NCBI GenBank assembly: GCA_016926855.1 | Contig: JAFGNT010000004.1 | Span: forward strand, 1-64,000 | Reading direction: 5' to 3' | DNA: 64,000 nucleotides | Source: Methanomicrobiaceae archaeon | GTDB lineage: Archaea > Halobacteriota > Methanomicrobia > Methanomicrobiales > Methanomicrobiaceae | In this document: positions 35,175-45,077 of the stretch, piece after piece | How the letters are laid out: each line of letters begins with the position of its first letter | How positions within the stretch are numbered: position 1 is the stretch's first letter | The notes under the pieces: generated by a model | What the model was told of the DNA's origin: nothing | Database searches by the model: none | The model's input: only the letters and a program-made list of their open reading frames with translations | Position numbers and translations under genes: made by a program

Positions 35175-36392
35175 TTATGACCGGCGGATCCTCCTCCCGT
35201 ATCCTGCTGCCAGCACTGCGAGCGCAACTCCGGCAATCAGCCCCGTGCCGCCGGAAGGTGCAGGTGTGGGAACCGTTTCGGGTGCCATTTTTATCAGAAA
35301 AGACGCTCCCGCATCGTCTGAAACACTTTTTCTGAGTCCTCCGATCATATACCCGCCATCGGGCGTCTGCTGAACCGAGGTGACGACTGCGTCGGGAATC
35401 GTCCGCGTCCATGCAGTCTCCCCGTTCTCAACCGTGCGCATAATCATGAATCCGCCTGCTCCCCCAAGGGAATCTGGTGTGGGACCGGCGATTATATATC
35501 CTCCGTCCGAAAGCGGGGAGAGAATGACAACGGACGAAAAATATGCCGTAACCGGACTCTCAAAGCGAATCGTGCCGTCGGATGCTATCCCAAGAAGGGA
35601 CACCGCACCACGCGCCGTGGGCGACGTCACACTATCCGCACTCGTTGCTGCGGCCATATATCCACCTTCTGATACTGGCTGAATTAGTGTAATTTCCTCA
35701 TACTGCGGATAATGTTGCTCCCGGACAATCGCGCCGTCATCACCGGCGACAAGGAGGAAGGCGGCAGTTCCTTGCGGGGTGGCGACACGTCCCCCCACGA
35801 CGACTCCGCCGCCCGGAAGCGACCTGACGGATCGGGCATGATACCGATCCTCGCCGTTACCGGAACCAAGCGGACGAATCCACTCTTCCTCCCCCTCGCC
35901 GGAGAGACGGACAAGCACACTCCTGTCGGCATCAGCCACAAACACTGCTCCGCCGTCTGCGGTGTCAATCGCACGGATAGTCCGGTTTTCACCGGGCACA
36001 TACGTCCACCGGGGCTTTCCGGCCGAACTGGCAGCGACGATCTCCTGCCTGTCGGAAACGAGGAGGAGGCCATCGTCGGGCATTTCCCTGACATAGATAT
36101 ACGCACTCGCGGCGAGAGCTCCCTGAACATATACGATGCGATCCGGACATCCCGTTTCATTCAGGAATACAACTGCGGCGCCGAGTGCCGCTTCGCCTCC
36201 GGCAACGTACCCGCCGCCCGGAAGAGCCTGCATGGAATAAAGGACGACTTCGGTGGAATCAAATATACGGAACCATTCATCCTCGGGCGGGGAGCCCGCC
36301 GATGATATCGTAACGGTGCAGACCACGAGCAGCAGCACCAGTGCAAGACCCCTGCAGCCCACAGGCGTGTTCCTGAATTTTTGTACCATCAT
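35175..36392 (-). CDS. Exported beta-propeller-like surface protein with C-terminal anchor
   Basis: A signal peptide (about 1-32) is followed by six or seven repeats of about 45-55 residues, each with a GGGYVAGG / DGGYIIAG / DGGYMIGG strand. This is the pattern of surface beta-propeller repeats common in methanogens. A short Pro/Thr stretch, one transmembrane helix (about 380-398) and a terminal RRIRRS anchor it. It is probably an S-layer-associated or adhesive protein. Confidence 0.75.
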   Translation of the reverse strand: MMVQKFRNTPVGCRGLALVLLLVVCTVTISSAGSPPEDEWFRIFDSTEVVLYSMQALPGGGYVAGGEAALGAAVVFLNETGCPDRIVYVQGALAASAYIYVREMPDDGLLLVSDRQEIVAASSAGKPRWTYVPGENRTIRAIDTADGGAVFVADADRSVLVRLSGEGEEEWIRPLGSGNGEDRYHARSVRSLPGGGVVVGGRVATPQGTAAFLLVAGDDGAIVREQHYPQYEEITLIQPVSEGGYMAAATSADSVTSPTARGAVSLLGIASDGTIRFESPVTAYFSSVVILSPLSDGGYIIAGPTPDSLGGAGGFMIMRTVENGETAWTRTIPDAVVTSVQQTPDGGYMIGGLRKSVSDDAGASFLIKMAPETVPTPAPSGGTGLIAGVALAVLAAGYGRRIRRS

Positions 36393-36464
36393 TAATTCAC
36401 CCGTATGCCGTCCGGCCTCATGAGTGCTTCGTCCCGTATCCCGAAAAGAGTGAGGAGGAATCCC

Positions 36465-37298
36465 TCACCGAAGAAACGCAAGGCAGGAGACGATAACCCT
36501 CCGGCCGGATTGCCGGGTGTCCGTCACCAGTTCATGCCGGGAACTGTATGCAGGATACAGCAGAAGGAAGAGGACAAGGACTGCCAGCATGGGAGCAGGT
36601 GGGGCGCATACAAGGACACAGACGCCGAGAGCCCCGGCAGAGAGAAGCAGGCACAGGAAAAGAACAACCCATCCGCCTGCCTTGCCAATCCTGACCACGG
36701 TCGTCTGTGCCGTGCCGAGGTCCTCCGCGTAATCGTTGATCTCATGTGCGACAAGCGCCTCCATGCAGACCGTCGTGGCAATGAGGGCTGCGACAAGGGA
36801 AACGACTGCACCGGGAGTGCCGCCGGCGAGCGCATAACCCGCCAGTACCGGCAGACCCCCGAACATCAGACCGTGGGTCACGATGTCAACGATAAGACGA
36901 TCCTTGAGGCGGAACGGTTTCGCCGAATACAGGGTGAGGGCTCCGGCACACAGGGCCACGAGAATCCATCCGATCCATCCCGCTGAAATCGCGAGAAGTG
37001 CCGGAAGAAGGAGAAGGAGAAGCATCAGCCGCCATGTCCCCTGTCTGCTCACCTGTCCCGCAGCAAGCGGATTCGTGTCCGCAGCAGCCTTCCCCTGGTG
37101 ATTCCGGTCAATTTCAACGTCATAATAGTTATTTACCACAAATCCGTACGCGGTCAGGCAGAAGAAGGTAAGCCCGGTAACCAGGAGAGAAGCCGAAAAC
37201 CCCCCCGCAATGTATGCACCGGCAAGCGGGAAGAGCAGATAAAATTTTATCCAGTCCGGAATCCGCATCATCCGAACGTATCCTGAAATCCCGTCCAT
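36465..37298 (-). CDS. UbiA family prenyltransferase
   Basis: The 277-residue protein has about nine helices. The first prenyl-diphosphate-binding motif is NNYYDVEIDRNHQGK (about 56-70, NxxxDxxxD), and the second aspartate-containing motif is in EINDYAEDLGT. Family members join a prenyl chain to an aromatic or sugar-phosphate acceptor. In archaea they make geranylgeranylglyceryl lipids, quinones or heme-related compounds. The acceptor here is not settled. Several archaea carry more than one paralogue. Confidence 0.82.
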   Translation of the reverse strand: MDGISGYVRMMRIPDWIKFYLLFPLAGAYIAGGFSASLLVTGLTFFCLTAYGFVVNNYYDVEIDRNHQGKAAADTNPLAAGQVSRQGTWRLMLLLLLLPALLAISAGWIGWILVALCAGALTLYSAKPFRLKDRLIVDIVTHGLMFGGLPVLAGYALAGGTPGAVVSLVAALIATTVCMEALVAHEINDYAEDLGTAQTTVVRIGKAGGWVVLFLCLLLSAGALGVCVLVCAPPAPMLAVLVLFLLLYPAYSSRHELVTDTRQSGRRVIVSCLAFLR

Positions 37299-37471
37299 TC
37301 ATTTGTTATTTATTCCCGGAGGTGATAAATCATCATTATACTTTTACCCGGAGGGGAGGCGGGATCCGCTATCGGCGCGGCATCGTGGGTTTACACATAA
37401 ATAGGATGCTATTCTTACTGAATCATGTACCACAACAGGACAGGTATAACAGGATTTCTGGTGAGGGACAC

Positions 37472-38494
37472 ATGATTAAGGTCGCAATCAACGGATACGG
37501 CACAATCGGCAAACGCGTTGCCGATGCGGTGAACGCCCAGCCCGACATGGAGGTCGTCGGTGTATCGAAGACACGCCCCAGTGCGGAGGCATATATCGCG
37601 AACATGCGTGGATATCCACTCTACATCGCAGACATTGCAAAACGGGACACATTTGAGAACGTGGGCATAGAGGTTGCCGGAGATATCGAGGATATGCTCA
37701 AACACGCAGATGTCGTGGTGGATGCCACACCGGGTGGCGTGGGTAAGAAAAACAAGACGCTCTATGAACTCTACAACCTAAAGGCGATCTGGCAGGGAGG
37801 CGAAGACCACGACGTCGCGGGCTTTTCGTTCAACTCGTCGTGCAATTACGAATCTGCACTCGGGCGAGATTTTGTACGGGTGGTCTCCTGCAACACGACC
37901 GGCCTCTGCCGCATCATCAATGCGGTTGATAACGTCTTTGGAGTGACAAAGGTCCGGGCCACGATGGTGCGCCGCGGATCGGATCCCGGCGGGATTAAAA
38001 AAGGCCCGGTTGATGCGATTGTCCTCAATCCGGTGACCATTCCAAGCCACCACGGACCCGATGTACAGACCGTGCTGCCGCATATCGATATTGTGACTCT
38101 CGCCATGATCGTCCCGACGACCTTCTGCCATATGCATGTTGTGCAGATGGATCTCGGGGCCGATGCAACACGGGAAGAGATCCTGAACATTATCGAAGAA
38201 CACCCGAGAATGGGCCTTGTGCGCAAGGGGACCGGAATCACGAGCACTGCCGAGCTGAAGGAATATGCGAGCGACATGGGCAGGCCGCGTTCAGACCTCT
38301 GGGAGAGCTGCATCTACGAGGAATCAGTCTCCGTCGTGGGAAAGCGTGACCTCTACATGTTCCAGGCCATTCACCAGGAGGCGGATGTCGTCGTAGAGAA
38401 CATCGATGCAATCCGTGCCATGATGAACGGCACACCCGATCCTCTCGAATCCGTTGCGATAACAAACAAAGCGCTCGGTTTCACACCACTCTGA
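37472..38494 (+). CDS. gap: Archaeal (type II) glyceraldehyde-3-phosphate dehydrogenase
   Basis: At 340 residues this is a typical archaeal phosphorylating GAPDH, acting in gluconeogenesis. The Rossmann loop is INGYGTIGKR (6-15), the catalytic Cys140 is in SCNTTGLCR and the substrate-binding region has RRGSDPGGIKKGP. The frame continues upstream to 37214 but crosses a TATA-like leader and the neighbouring divergent gene. The true start is ATG 37472, placed after a GGTGAGG ribosome site. Confidence 0.93.
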   Translation: MIKVAINGYGTIGKRVADAVNAQPDMEVVGVSKTRPSAEAYIANMRGYPLYIADIAKRDTFENVGIEVAGDIEDMLKHADVVVDATPGGVGKKNKTLYELYNLKAIWQGGEDHDVAGFSFNSSCNYESALGRDFVRVVSCNTTGLCRIINAVDNVFGVTKVRATMVRRGSDPGGIKKGPVDAIVLNPVTIPSHHGPDVQTVLPHIDIVTLAMIVPTTFCHMHVVQMDLGADATREEILNIIEEHPRMGLVRKGTGITSTAELKEYASDMGRPRSDLWESCIYEESVSVVGKRDLYMFQAIHQEADVVVENIDAIRAMMNGTPDPLESVAITNKALGFTPL

Positions 38495-38680
38495 GGAGTG
38501 GAGAGAGATTCCCGGCACGCAACCGATACCGGGGATACGGGATTCGACTGTCCATCCCGGTACCGGAGTGTCGGTGAGCCCGGAGGTTTTCCGTACGCGG
38601 AGAGCGGGGCAGGGAAGGAGCGGCCCTTTTTCTCTCCCACCGGAATAACCATTAACACCCTCTATCACCCATAATTTTTA

Positions 38681-39625
38681 ATGGATCCGTACTCATTGGT
38701 CACGCGCAATACCGTTGAGATCGTTACCGACGATGAACTGAAGGCAGTTCTTAAACAGCCCGTAAAACGCGTATATGCCGGATATGAACCGAGCGGTGAG
38801 ATCCATCTTGGCCATCTGGTTACGATCACCAAACTTATCGACATGCGTGACGCGGGATTTGACGTCACTGTTCTCCTCGCCGATCTTCATGCCTTTCTCA
38901 ACCGGAAAGGGACAATGGAGGAGGTCAGAGCCCTTGCCGATTACAACCGCCGCTGTTTCGAGGCCGTGGGGCTGACCGGTGTTGATTTCGTGCTCGGATC
39001 CGATGTCCAGCTGAATCCCGAATACGAACTCCGTGTGCTGGAACTTTCCCAGCAGATTACCCTGAACCGGGCGAAGCGCAGTATGGATGAAGTCGGCCGA
39101 CAGATGGAACACCCGACCGTTTCCCAGATGGTATACCCGATCATGCAGATGGTGGATATCGAGACCCTCGGGGTCGATGCAGCGGTAGGTGGGATTGACC
39201 AGAGGAAGATTCACATGCTCGCTCGTGAAAACCTTCCCGCCGTCGGAGGCAGGGCACCGGTTTGTATCCACACGCCGATCTTAAACGGCCTTGACGGCAA
39301 AAAGATGTCCTCGTCGAGCGGGAACTATATCTCGGTCGTCGATTCCGAATCCGACATTAAAAAGAAGATTAAAAAGGCCTTCTGCCCGCCGGAGACTACT
39401 GAAAATCCAATCCTTCAGCTCCTTCAGTTCCACGTTTTCCCGCGGCTGTCCGAAATTACACTCAGGCGTCCCGAAAAATTCGGTGGGAACAGGGAATTCG
39501 AGAGTTATGATGAGATCGAGCAGGCATACACGAACGGGGAGGTGCATGCGATGGACCTGAAGAACGCCGCCGCGGATGGCCTTATCGAGGTGCTGGGCCC
39601 GGTACGGGATTTTATGGAACGATAA
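38681..39625 (+). CDS. tyrS: Tyrosyl-tRNA synthetase (archaeal type)
   Basis: A class I synthetase of 314 residues, the short archaeal/eukaryal TyrRS without a C-terminal S4 domain. The HIGH signature is IHLGH at 41-45 and KMSKS is KMSSS at about 207-211. Tyrosine recognition uses YAGYEPSG and the QQ/MDQR-like IMQMVDIETLGVDAAVGGIDQRK. Its stop and the RIO1 start share one base (TAATG), so the two genes are co-translated. Confidence 0.95.
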   Translation: MDPYSLVTRNTVEIVTDDELKAVLKQPVKRVYAGYEPSGEIHLGHLVTITKLIDMRDAGFDVTVLLADLHAFLNRKGTMEEVRALADYNRRCFEAVGLTGVDFVLGSDVQLNPEYELRVLELSQQITLNRAKRSMDEVGRQMEHPTVSQMVYPIMQMVDIETLGVDAAVGGIDQRKIHMLARENLPAVGGRAPVCIHTPILNGLDGKKMSSSSGNYISVVDSESDIKKKIKKAFCPPETTENPILQLLQFHVFPRLSEITLRRPEKFGGNREFESYDEIEQAYTNGEVHAMDLKNAAADGLIEVLGPVRDFMER

Positions 39626-40404
39626 TGAGTCTCGACGGGATTTTACACCGGTTCGACCGGGAAGTGGAGAAAATGGGCGTCCGCGTAAAAGACGCCGACC
39701 AGATGAAGGTCTTGGATAACGTCTTTGACGAGGTTACCCTCCTCGCCCTCTACCGGCTCGTACACAAAAAGCATATCTCCGTCATCGGCGGATCGATCTC
39801 CACGGGAAAAGAGGCTAATGTGTTCTACGGCGAGAAGGACGGAAGGCCGATTGCAATCAAGATCTACCGGATCCGGTCCGCGAATTTCAAATCCATGAGC
39901 GAATATATCAACGGGGATCCGCGGTTCGCCTCCGTCCGCGGTACGAGGAAGGAGATCGTCTTCACCTGGACACGGAAAGAGTTCGCCAATATCCAGCGTG
40001 CCCGTGAGGCAGATGTTCCGGTTCCCGAACCACTGGTCTTTGACAGGAACATCCTGCTCATGGAGTTCCTCGGTAGCCAGGAGAGACCGTACCCGCAACT
40101 CCGGGTGGCAGATTTCGAAGATCCAGCGGGCGTCTACGAATTTGTCACCAGTATGATGAAAAAACTCTACCGGGAGGCGCACCTCGTGCACGGCGATCTG
40201 AGTGAATTTAATATTCTCTATGGTGACCACCACCCGTACATCATCGATCTCGGGCAGGCAGTAACCCCCGACCACCCCCGCGCCCACACATTCCTCGTGA
40301 GGGACATCAAAAATATTACCCGGTTTTTCAGCCGGTATTGCGACGTCAGGGAAGAGCGCGACGTATTTATCGACATCGTCGGGACCGAGCGGCTTGAGCC
40401 GTAA
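39625..40404 (+). CDS. rio1: RIO1-type serine protein kinase
   Basis: The 259-residue protein is a RIO1 kinase/ATPase required late in small-subunit ribosome maturation. Seen are STGKEANVFYGE (the RIO ATP loop), IKIYRIRSANFK with the flexible-loop lysine, the catalytic loop HGDLSEFNILY with Asp and Asn, and metal-binding IIDLGQAV. It directly follows TyrRS with one base overlap and precedes a Dim2-like KH protein, its usual ribosome-biogenesis partner. Confidence 0.93.
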   Translation: MSLDGILHRFDREVEKMGVRVKDADQMKVLDNVFDEVTLLALYRLVHKKHISVIGGSISTGKEANVFYGEKDGRPIAIKIYRIRSANFKSMSEYINGDPRFASVRGTRKEIVFTWTRKEFANIQRAREADVPVPEPLVFDRNILLMEFLGSQERPYPQLRVADFEDPAGVYEFVTSMMKKLYREAHLVHGDLSEFNILYGDHHPYIIDLGQAVTPDHPRAHTFLVRDIKNITRFFSRYCDVREERDVFIDIVGTERLEP

Positions 40405-40427
40405 ATCCCATGAGAGGAGGGAGAACC

Positions 40428-40970
40428 ATGACACTACAGGAAGTAAAAGTAACACAGAGCCGCATTGCGGTACTGATTGGAAAAGGCGGTAAAACAAAGC
40501 GTGAAATTGAGAAAAAGACCGGTACTGTGCTCACCATTGATTCCGAGGAGGGAACGGTGGCCGTTGAGGCGGAGGAGACGTTGTCGGTCCTGCGAACGGT
40601 AGAGCTTGTTCGTGCCGTGAACCGCGGTTTTTCTCCCGAACGCGCCTATGTGCTGCTTGACGATGAGGATCTGATCCTCGATATCATTGATCTCTCCGGG
40701 ATCTGCACGACGACGAAACAGATGGATCGTGTCCGCGGACGCATCATAGGAAAGGAGGGGCGGGCGCGTGAACAGATCGAGTATATGACCGGTTGCCTCA
40801 TCTCCGTTCTCGGAAAAACCATCGCGCTCATCGGGCTGCCGGAACAGCTGAAACTTGCCCGGACAGCGATTGATATGCTCGTTAAGGGTGTTCCCCACGA
40901 GGCGGTCTTTGCGTTCCTTGATAAGAGAAAGAAAGAGGCAAAGCACGAAATTCTCGAATATTACTACTAG
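40428..40970 (+). CDS. KH-domain RNA-binding protein (Dim2/Pno1-like)
   Basis: The 180-residue product has two KH domains. The first includes RIAVLIGKGGKTKREIEKKTG and the second GRIIGKEGRAREQIEYMTG. Each carries the G-x-x-G RNA-contact loop (GKGG and GKEG). This is the archaeal Dim2p/Pno1 family, which binds the 3' end of small-subunit rRNA and works with RIO1. A strong GAGGAGGGAG ribosome site precedes ATG 40428. An earlier in-frame ATG at 40410 would have no ribosome site. Confidence 0.85.
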   Translation: MTLQEVKVTQSRIAVLIGKGGKTKREIEKKTGTVLTIDSEEGTVAVEAEETLSVLRTVELVRAVNRGFSPERAYVLLDDEDLILDIIDLSGICTTTKQMDRVRGRIIGKEGRAREQIEYMTGCLISVLGKTIALIGLPEQLKLARTAIDMLVKGVPHEAVFAFLDKRKKEAKHEILEYYY

Positions 40971-41142
40971 GCGGTCCGGCACTCGTGATGCACCCGGCAT
41001 TCATCACAGCCTTCCCGGGAAAACCGCAGTGGGCGGAAGGCGCGCAGGACTATTTCCACTGCACTATAAAAGGCCAGAGGGAGATGCAAACGGACAATAG
41101 GCGAAAATGCTGCGTTTTCGAGCGGAAAGAATGGGGTCTGGC

Positions 41143-43329
41143 GTGAATATCGTAGATCTTCCGGTACCGCCCGCATTGATTGCAGAGTATGAGAGGCGGG
41201 GTATCCAAACGCTGTATCCGCCGCAGGCCGAATGCGTGGATGCGGGGCTCTTTTCCGCAGTAAATCAGCTCATCGCCATTCCCACCGCAAGCGGAAAGAC
41301 ACTCGTCGCCGAGCTTGCGATGCATCACCAGATTGCCGGGGGGGGAAAATGCCTCTATATCGTTCCCCTCAAAGCGCTCGCAAGTGAAAAATACGATGAA
41401 TTTTCAGGGAAAGGTGTCTCAGTCGGTATTTCTACGGGTGATTTTGACAGGCGGGACGAGTTCCTCGGCAGAAATGACATCATCATCGCTACAAGTGAAA
41501 AAGTCGATTCACTCCTCAGGAATCGTGCCCACTGGCTGCCGGGGATTACGCTGCTTGTCATCGACGAGGTGCACCTCATCGATTCCGAGGACCGGGGCCC
41601 GACACTTGAGATGGTAATAACGAAACTCCGGTACCAGAATCCCGATATGCAGATCATCGCGCTCTCGGCCACGATCGGCAATCCCGAAATGCTCGGGGAA
41701 TGGCTTGACGCAACGGTGGTCACGTCTATCTGGCGCCCGGTAGCGCTGAAAGAGGGCGTGTACTACCAAAAAGCCATCACCTTTGCCGACGGGACGAGGG
41801 AGATTCCCGCCCTATCAAAACATGACGACATCAACCTCTGTGCGGACACGATCGAAGAGGGGGGACAGTGTTTGGTCTTTGTGAGCTCTCGCAGGAATGC
41901 CGAGGCGTTTGCGAAACGGGCTGCGCAGACAATTCCTATCACGAACCCCGCGCTTGACGCTATTGCCCGCACGCTTGAGGCCGCGGCTGAGACCGATATG
42001 GGAAAGGTGCTCGCTGCCTGTGTCCGGAACGGGGCTGCCTTCCATCACGCGGGGCTCAGGCGCACGCAGCGGGCTGTTGTCGAAAAAGGATTCCGGGAGG
42101 GAAACATCAGGATAATATCATCCACGCCGACCCTTGCTGCGGGCATCAATCTCCCCGCACGGCGTGTCATCATCAGGGATTACCTGAGGTTCCAGGGAGG
42201 GCAGGGAATGGTGCCGATTCCGGTCCGTGAATACCGGCAGATGGCCGGAAGGGCAGGCCGCCCTCACCTTGATCCTTATGGGGAGGCGGTCCTGATAGCG
42301 GGCCGTGAGGAGGCAATCGATGAGCTCTTTCATTCTTTTATCGAGGCACCGCCGGAAGACGTATCCTCGCGCATCGCAAACACGGATACACTTCACGCAC
42401 ACATCCTCTCCCTGATCGCGACCGGGTTTGCCAGATCGCGTGACGATCTCGTTGCCTTCATGGAACAGACGTTTTTCATCCACCAGAAAAAGAAGCACCG
42501 CCACCTCACCGCGATTGTCAACCGGTCCCTCCGGTTCCTCACCGACGCGGAAATGGCCACCGAAACCGGGGGAGTGCTGGCGGCGAGCAGATACGGCGCG
42601 CTCGTCTCCCGCCTCTACATCGATCCGCGAAGCGCCGAGATGATTACCACGGCGCTCCGTGACCTGAAGGATTTCTCTGACATCGGCCTCCTGCAGCTCC
42701 TCTGCCGGACGCCGGATATGTATACCCTTTTCGTACGCAAATCAGACCTGCCCGTTCTTGAGAAGTTCTACTTCGACCATGAAGAGGAACTCTGGACGGA
42801 ATTTTCCTACGATGACGGTGAACAGTACTTCCGGAGCCTGAAAACGGCAATGCTGCTCTTCGACTGGACGGCAGAGGTCGGTGATACCGCCATCTGCGAG
42901 CGGTACGGCGTCGGGCCCGGTGATATCTACAACGCCGTCGAGGGCGTGTCATGGCTCATTCATGCCGCGGGAAGGCTTGCCGCAATGATGGAGCCTGCAT
43001 ATGCAGACCCGATCCGGGAACTGGAGGTGCGCGTGAAACACGGCATCAAACGCGAACTGCTGCCTCTCGTAGCACTGAAAGGCATCGGGCGCGTGCGTGC
43101 ACGCCGGCTATTCAACAATAACATCACCACGCCCGATGAGATGCGCCGGGCAGGTCCGGATACCGTCGCTGCGATCATCGGGCGCGGCATCGCCGAGCAG
43201 GCTCTCTCCCGGGCCGGGGATCGTACACCGACTCCGGCAGACAGCAGAAAAGAGCCCGATGAAAAAGAAGACCAGGATTCAGGCGTTGTTCAGTCCACCC
43301 TGTTCCAGTTTGAAGGGGGGGGAGAATGA
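41143..43329 (+). CDS. hel308: Hel308 family DNA helicase
   Basis: The superfamily 2 helicase (about 728 residues) acts on stalled replication forks. Motif I is IPTASGKTL, motif II is the DEVH box in LLVIDEVHLID, motif III is LSATIGNP, motif IV/IVa carries VFVSSRRNAE, HHAGLRRTQ is also present, and motif VI is QMAGRAGRPH. A winged-helix and ratchet domain and a late HhH-type GIGRVRARRL follow. I prefer GTG 41143 because NIVDLPVPPAL matches the usual start; ATG 41107 and 41131 are alternatives. Its last codons overlap cgi121. Confidence 0.92.
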   Translation: MNIVDLPVPPALIAEYERRGIQTLYPPQAECVDAGLFSAVNQLIAIPTASGKTLVAELAMHHQIAGGGKCLYIVPLKALASEKYDEFSGKGVSVGISTGDFDRRDEFLGRNDIIIATSEKVDSLLRNRAHWLPGITLLVIDEVHLIDSEDRGPTLEMVITKLRYQNPDMQIIALSATIGNPEMLGEWLDATVVTSIWRPVALKEGVYYQKAITFADGTREIPALSKHDDINLCADTIEEGGQCLVFVSSRRNAEAFAKRAAQTIPITNPALDAIARTLEAAAETDMGKVLAACVRNGAAFHHAGLRRTQRAVVEKGFREGNIRIISSTPTLAAGINLPARRVIIRDYLRFQGGQGMVPIPVREYRQMAGRAGRPHLDPYGEAVLIAGREEAIDELFHSFIEAPPEDVSSRIANTDTLHAHILSLIATGFARSRDDLVAFMEQTFFIHQKKKHRHLTAIVNRSLRFLTDAEMATETGGVLAASRYGALVSRLYIDPRSAEMITTALRDLKDFSDIGLLQLLCRTPDMYTLFVRKSDLPVLEKFYFDHEEELWTEFSYDDGEQYFRSLKTAMLLFDWTAEVGDTAICERYGVGPGDIYNAVEGVSWLIHAAGRLAAMMEPAYADPIRELEVRVKHGIKRELLPLVALKGIGRVRARRLFNNNITTPDEMRRAGPDTVAAIIGRGIAEQALSRAGDRTPTPADSRKEPDEKEDQDSGVVQSTLFQFEGGGE

Positions 43330-43838
43330 ACGCGACGTATCGTATCCTGCAGGCAGTATGGACCATTGAAAGCCCGGAATTGTTTCTGGAGACACTCCGT
43401 GACATTGCGGATCGCTCCGGAACACGGATCGTCTGCTTTAATGCAGATTCCATGGCAGGTGAGGGGCATGTACGGACGGCCATCCGTCACGCATGGCGAT
43501 CCTGGTCATCGGGGAATGCAATCTCCAACTCTTTCGAGATGGAAGCGCTCCTGTATGCCGCCGGAAACAGGCAGTGCCAGGAAGCAGCGGCTTTTGGCAT
43601 ACACACAGGGTGTAACAGGTGCTACATCGTGCTCTGCCCGCCGCGTGGTGCAGCACAATCCGCTCTTGCCTCGCATGTCAGGTTTGTCGACGAAGACTGG
43701 GAGCCTGTGTCCGCGGAAAAGCAGGAGGTTCTCTGCCGGCTCTTCGGGATTTCCCGGGCGGAACTGGCAGTCACGGGGCATGCCCGCCTCAAAGAACTCG
43801 TGGAAGAGCGTGTCGCCCTTCTTGATGTATACCGGTAA
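43326..43838 (+). CDS. cgi121: KEOPS complex subunit Cgi121
   Basis: The 170-residue protein corresponds to Cgi121, the KEOPS subunit that binds the tRNA 3' end during t6A37 synthesis. Typical segments are the early helix-strand IVCFNADSMAGEGHVRTAI, SFEMEALLYAAGNRQCQEA (the conserved core) and the late FGISRAELAVTGHARLKELVEERVALLDV. The start overlaps the hel308 stop by four bases. This hel308-cgi121 pairing is a repeated arrangement in euryarchaea. Confidence 0.85.
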   Translation: MNATYRILQAVWTIESPELFLETLRDIADRSGTRIVCFNADSMAGEGHVRTAIRHAWRSWSSGNAISNSFEMEALLYAAGNRQCQEAAAFGIHTGCNRCYIVLCPPRGAAQSALASHVRFVDEDWEPVSAEKQEVLCRLFGISRAELAVTGHARLKELVEERVALLDVYR

Positions 43839-43869
43839 CAGCCCCGTCCCCAATCACGGATCTGTGTGA

Positions 43870-44358
43870 CTACCGGGACGCGTGGGTGAGGATGTGACGT
43901 ATCTCGGGGATGATAAGGGTGCTGGTGGCGAGGGTGACAGCTCCCGTGGAACCCGGGATGCAAAAGACAGCTTTCCCACCGGTTACTCCCCCGATTGCCC
44001 GTGAGAGCAGGGCGCGTGTTCCAATCTCCTCGTAACTCTTCAGGCGGAACAGTTCGCCGAAACCATCCATTTTTTTCTCGAGAAGCGGAGCAACCGCCTC
44101 GATCGTGCAGTCATCATGCGTGAGACCGGTTCCCCCGTTGACGATGACAAGGTTCGCATGCCCGAGCGCATCCAGCACCGCTTCCCTGATAACGGATATC
44201 TCGTCGGGAACGAGGACATAGTGCACAACTGAAATGCCGGCGCCGGAAAGCAGGTGCCGGATCACTGCACCGCTCCGATCCTCATCCTCGGTCCGTGACG
44301 TCGAGACGGTAACGACTGCACCATGTATAGTAATATCCTGAATGTGCGATGGATCCAT
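43870..44358 (-). CDS. moaB: MoaB/Mog-type molybdenum cofactor protein
   Basis: The 162-residue product is a MoaB-type protein that adenylates molybdopterin before metal insertion; molybdenum or tungsten cofactors are needed for formate and formylmethanofuran dehydrogenases. Key blocks are VVTVSTSRTEDEDRSG, the MPT-binding NGGTGLTHDDCT and FCIPGSTGAVT. The start MDPSHIQD at 44358 is preferred over an in-frame ATG at 44421 because the extra residues look random. It is transcribed away from the origin region. Confidence 0.88.
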   Translation of the reverse strand: MDPSHIQDITIHGAVVTVSTSRTEDEDRSGAVIRHLLSGAGISVVHYVLVPDEISVIREAVLDALGHANLVIVNGGTGLTHDDCTIEAVAPLLEKKMDGFGELFRLKSYEEIGTRALLSRAIGGVTGGKAVFCIPGSTGAVTLATSTLIIPEIRHILTHASR

Positions 44359-44571
44359 CAGATTGAATCGTGTGTACGGAAACCCCTTAAGTCTTGGGAA
44401 CAGCATCCGGGGATGTAACAAAGAGAAAGAGGAGGCGACCCGGATGAGGCGTGAAAAGGAAGGACCACCGTGAACTTCACTGTGAAAAAACCAAATATCA
44501 GCCTGAATGGGAAATAACGTGATTTAAAGGCCGGGAATGTCCGGTTAAATGAGAGTACTGAATATAGCGGA

Positions 44572-44591
44572 CCCCTTTGTTTCCACTGGAG
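44572..44591 (-). promoter_or_regulatory. Origin recognition box 1
   Basis: CCCCTTTGTTTCCACTGGAG, whose complement CTCCAGTGGAAACAAAGGGG matches the archaeal ORB core bound by Orc1/Cdc6. It is identical to box 2, and the identity continues on both sides for about seven more bases in total. Confidence 0.85.
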
Positions 44592-44693
44592 AGAGAACAG
44601 AAAAGAGAATATCCCCAGAAGACAAGAACGACAAGGGAGAAGGGAATCCGAACTCAAATGATCATGATTATATGAGAGGTAAGAATGGCGGGA

Positions 44694-44713
44694 CCCCTTT
44701 GTTTCCACTGGAG
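44694..44713 (-). promoter_or_regulatory. Origin recognition box 2
   Basis: This is an exact copy of box 1 (20 of 20), in the same orientation and 122 bp further on. The shared stretch, including flanks, is about 27 bp. Confidence 0.85.
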
Positions 44714-45077
44714 AGAGACCGTGGCAGACGCCGGCACCCATAAATTCCTAAAAGAATACTGGGCCGATATGTGGAACAGGGACACCCCCGCCTGCACGTA
44801 TGCATTATCGGCCGGTGCATCTGAACAATCGTCGCCGGGAGGGATCCCGGACGCCGCCACAATCCGGACGGACGGCCCTTCGGCCAATCCCACACGGAGC
44901 CGCTGGCCCGGCAATGTTTCCGAGCATTGAGACTCTATCCGGTTCCACCTCCTCCGGATGCAAACCGGTCCCAGGTGCCGTCCCGGAGGATACCATCCGA
45001 CGCTCCCTACTAACGTTCCACCGATCGGGCCGACGGAGACGGAGAGAAAAGTCAATGAAAAAAAGGGAAGGAAGGAA

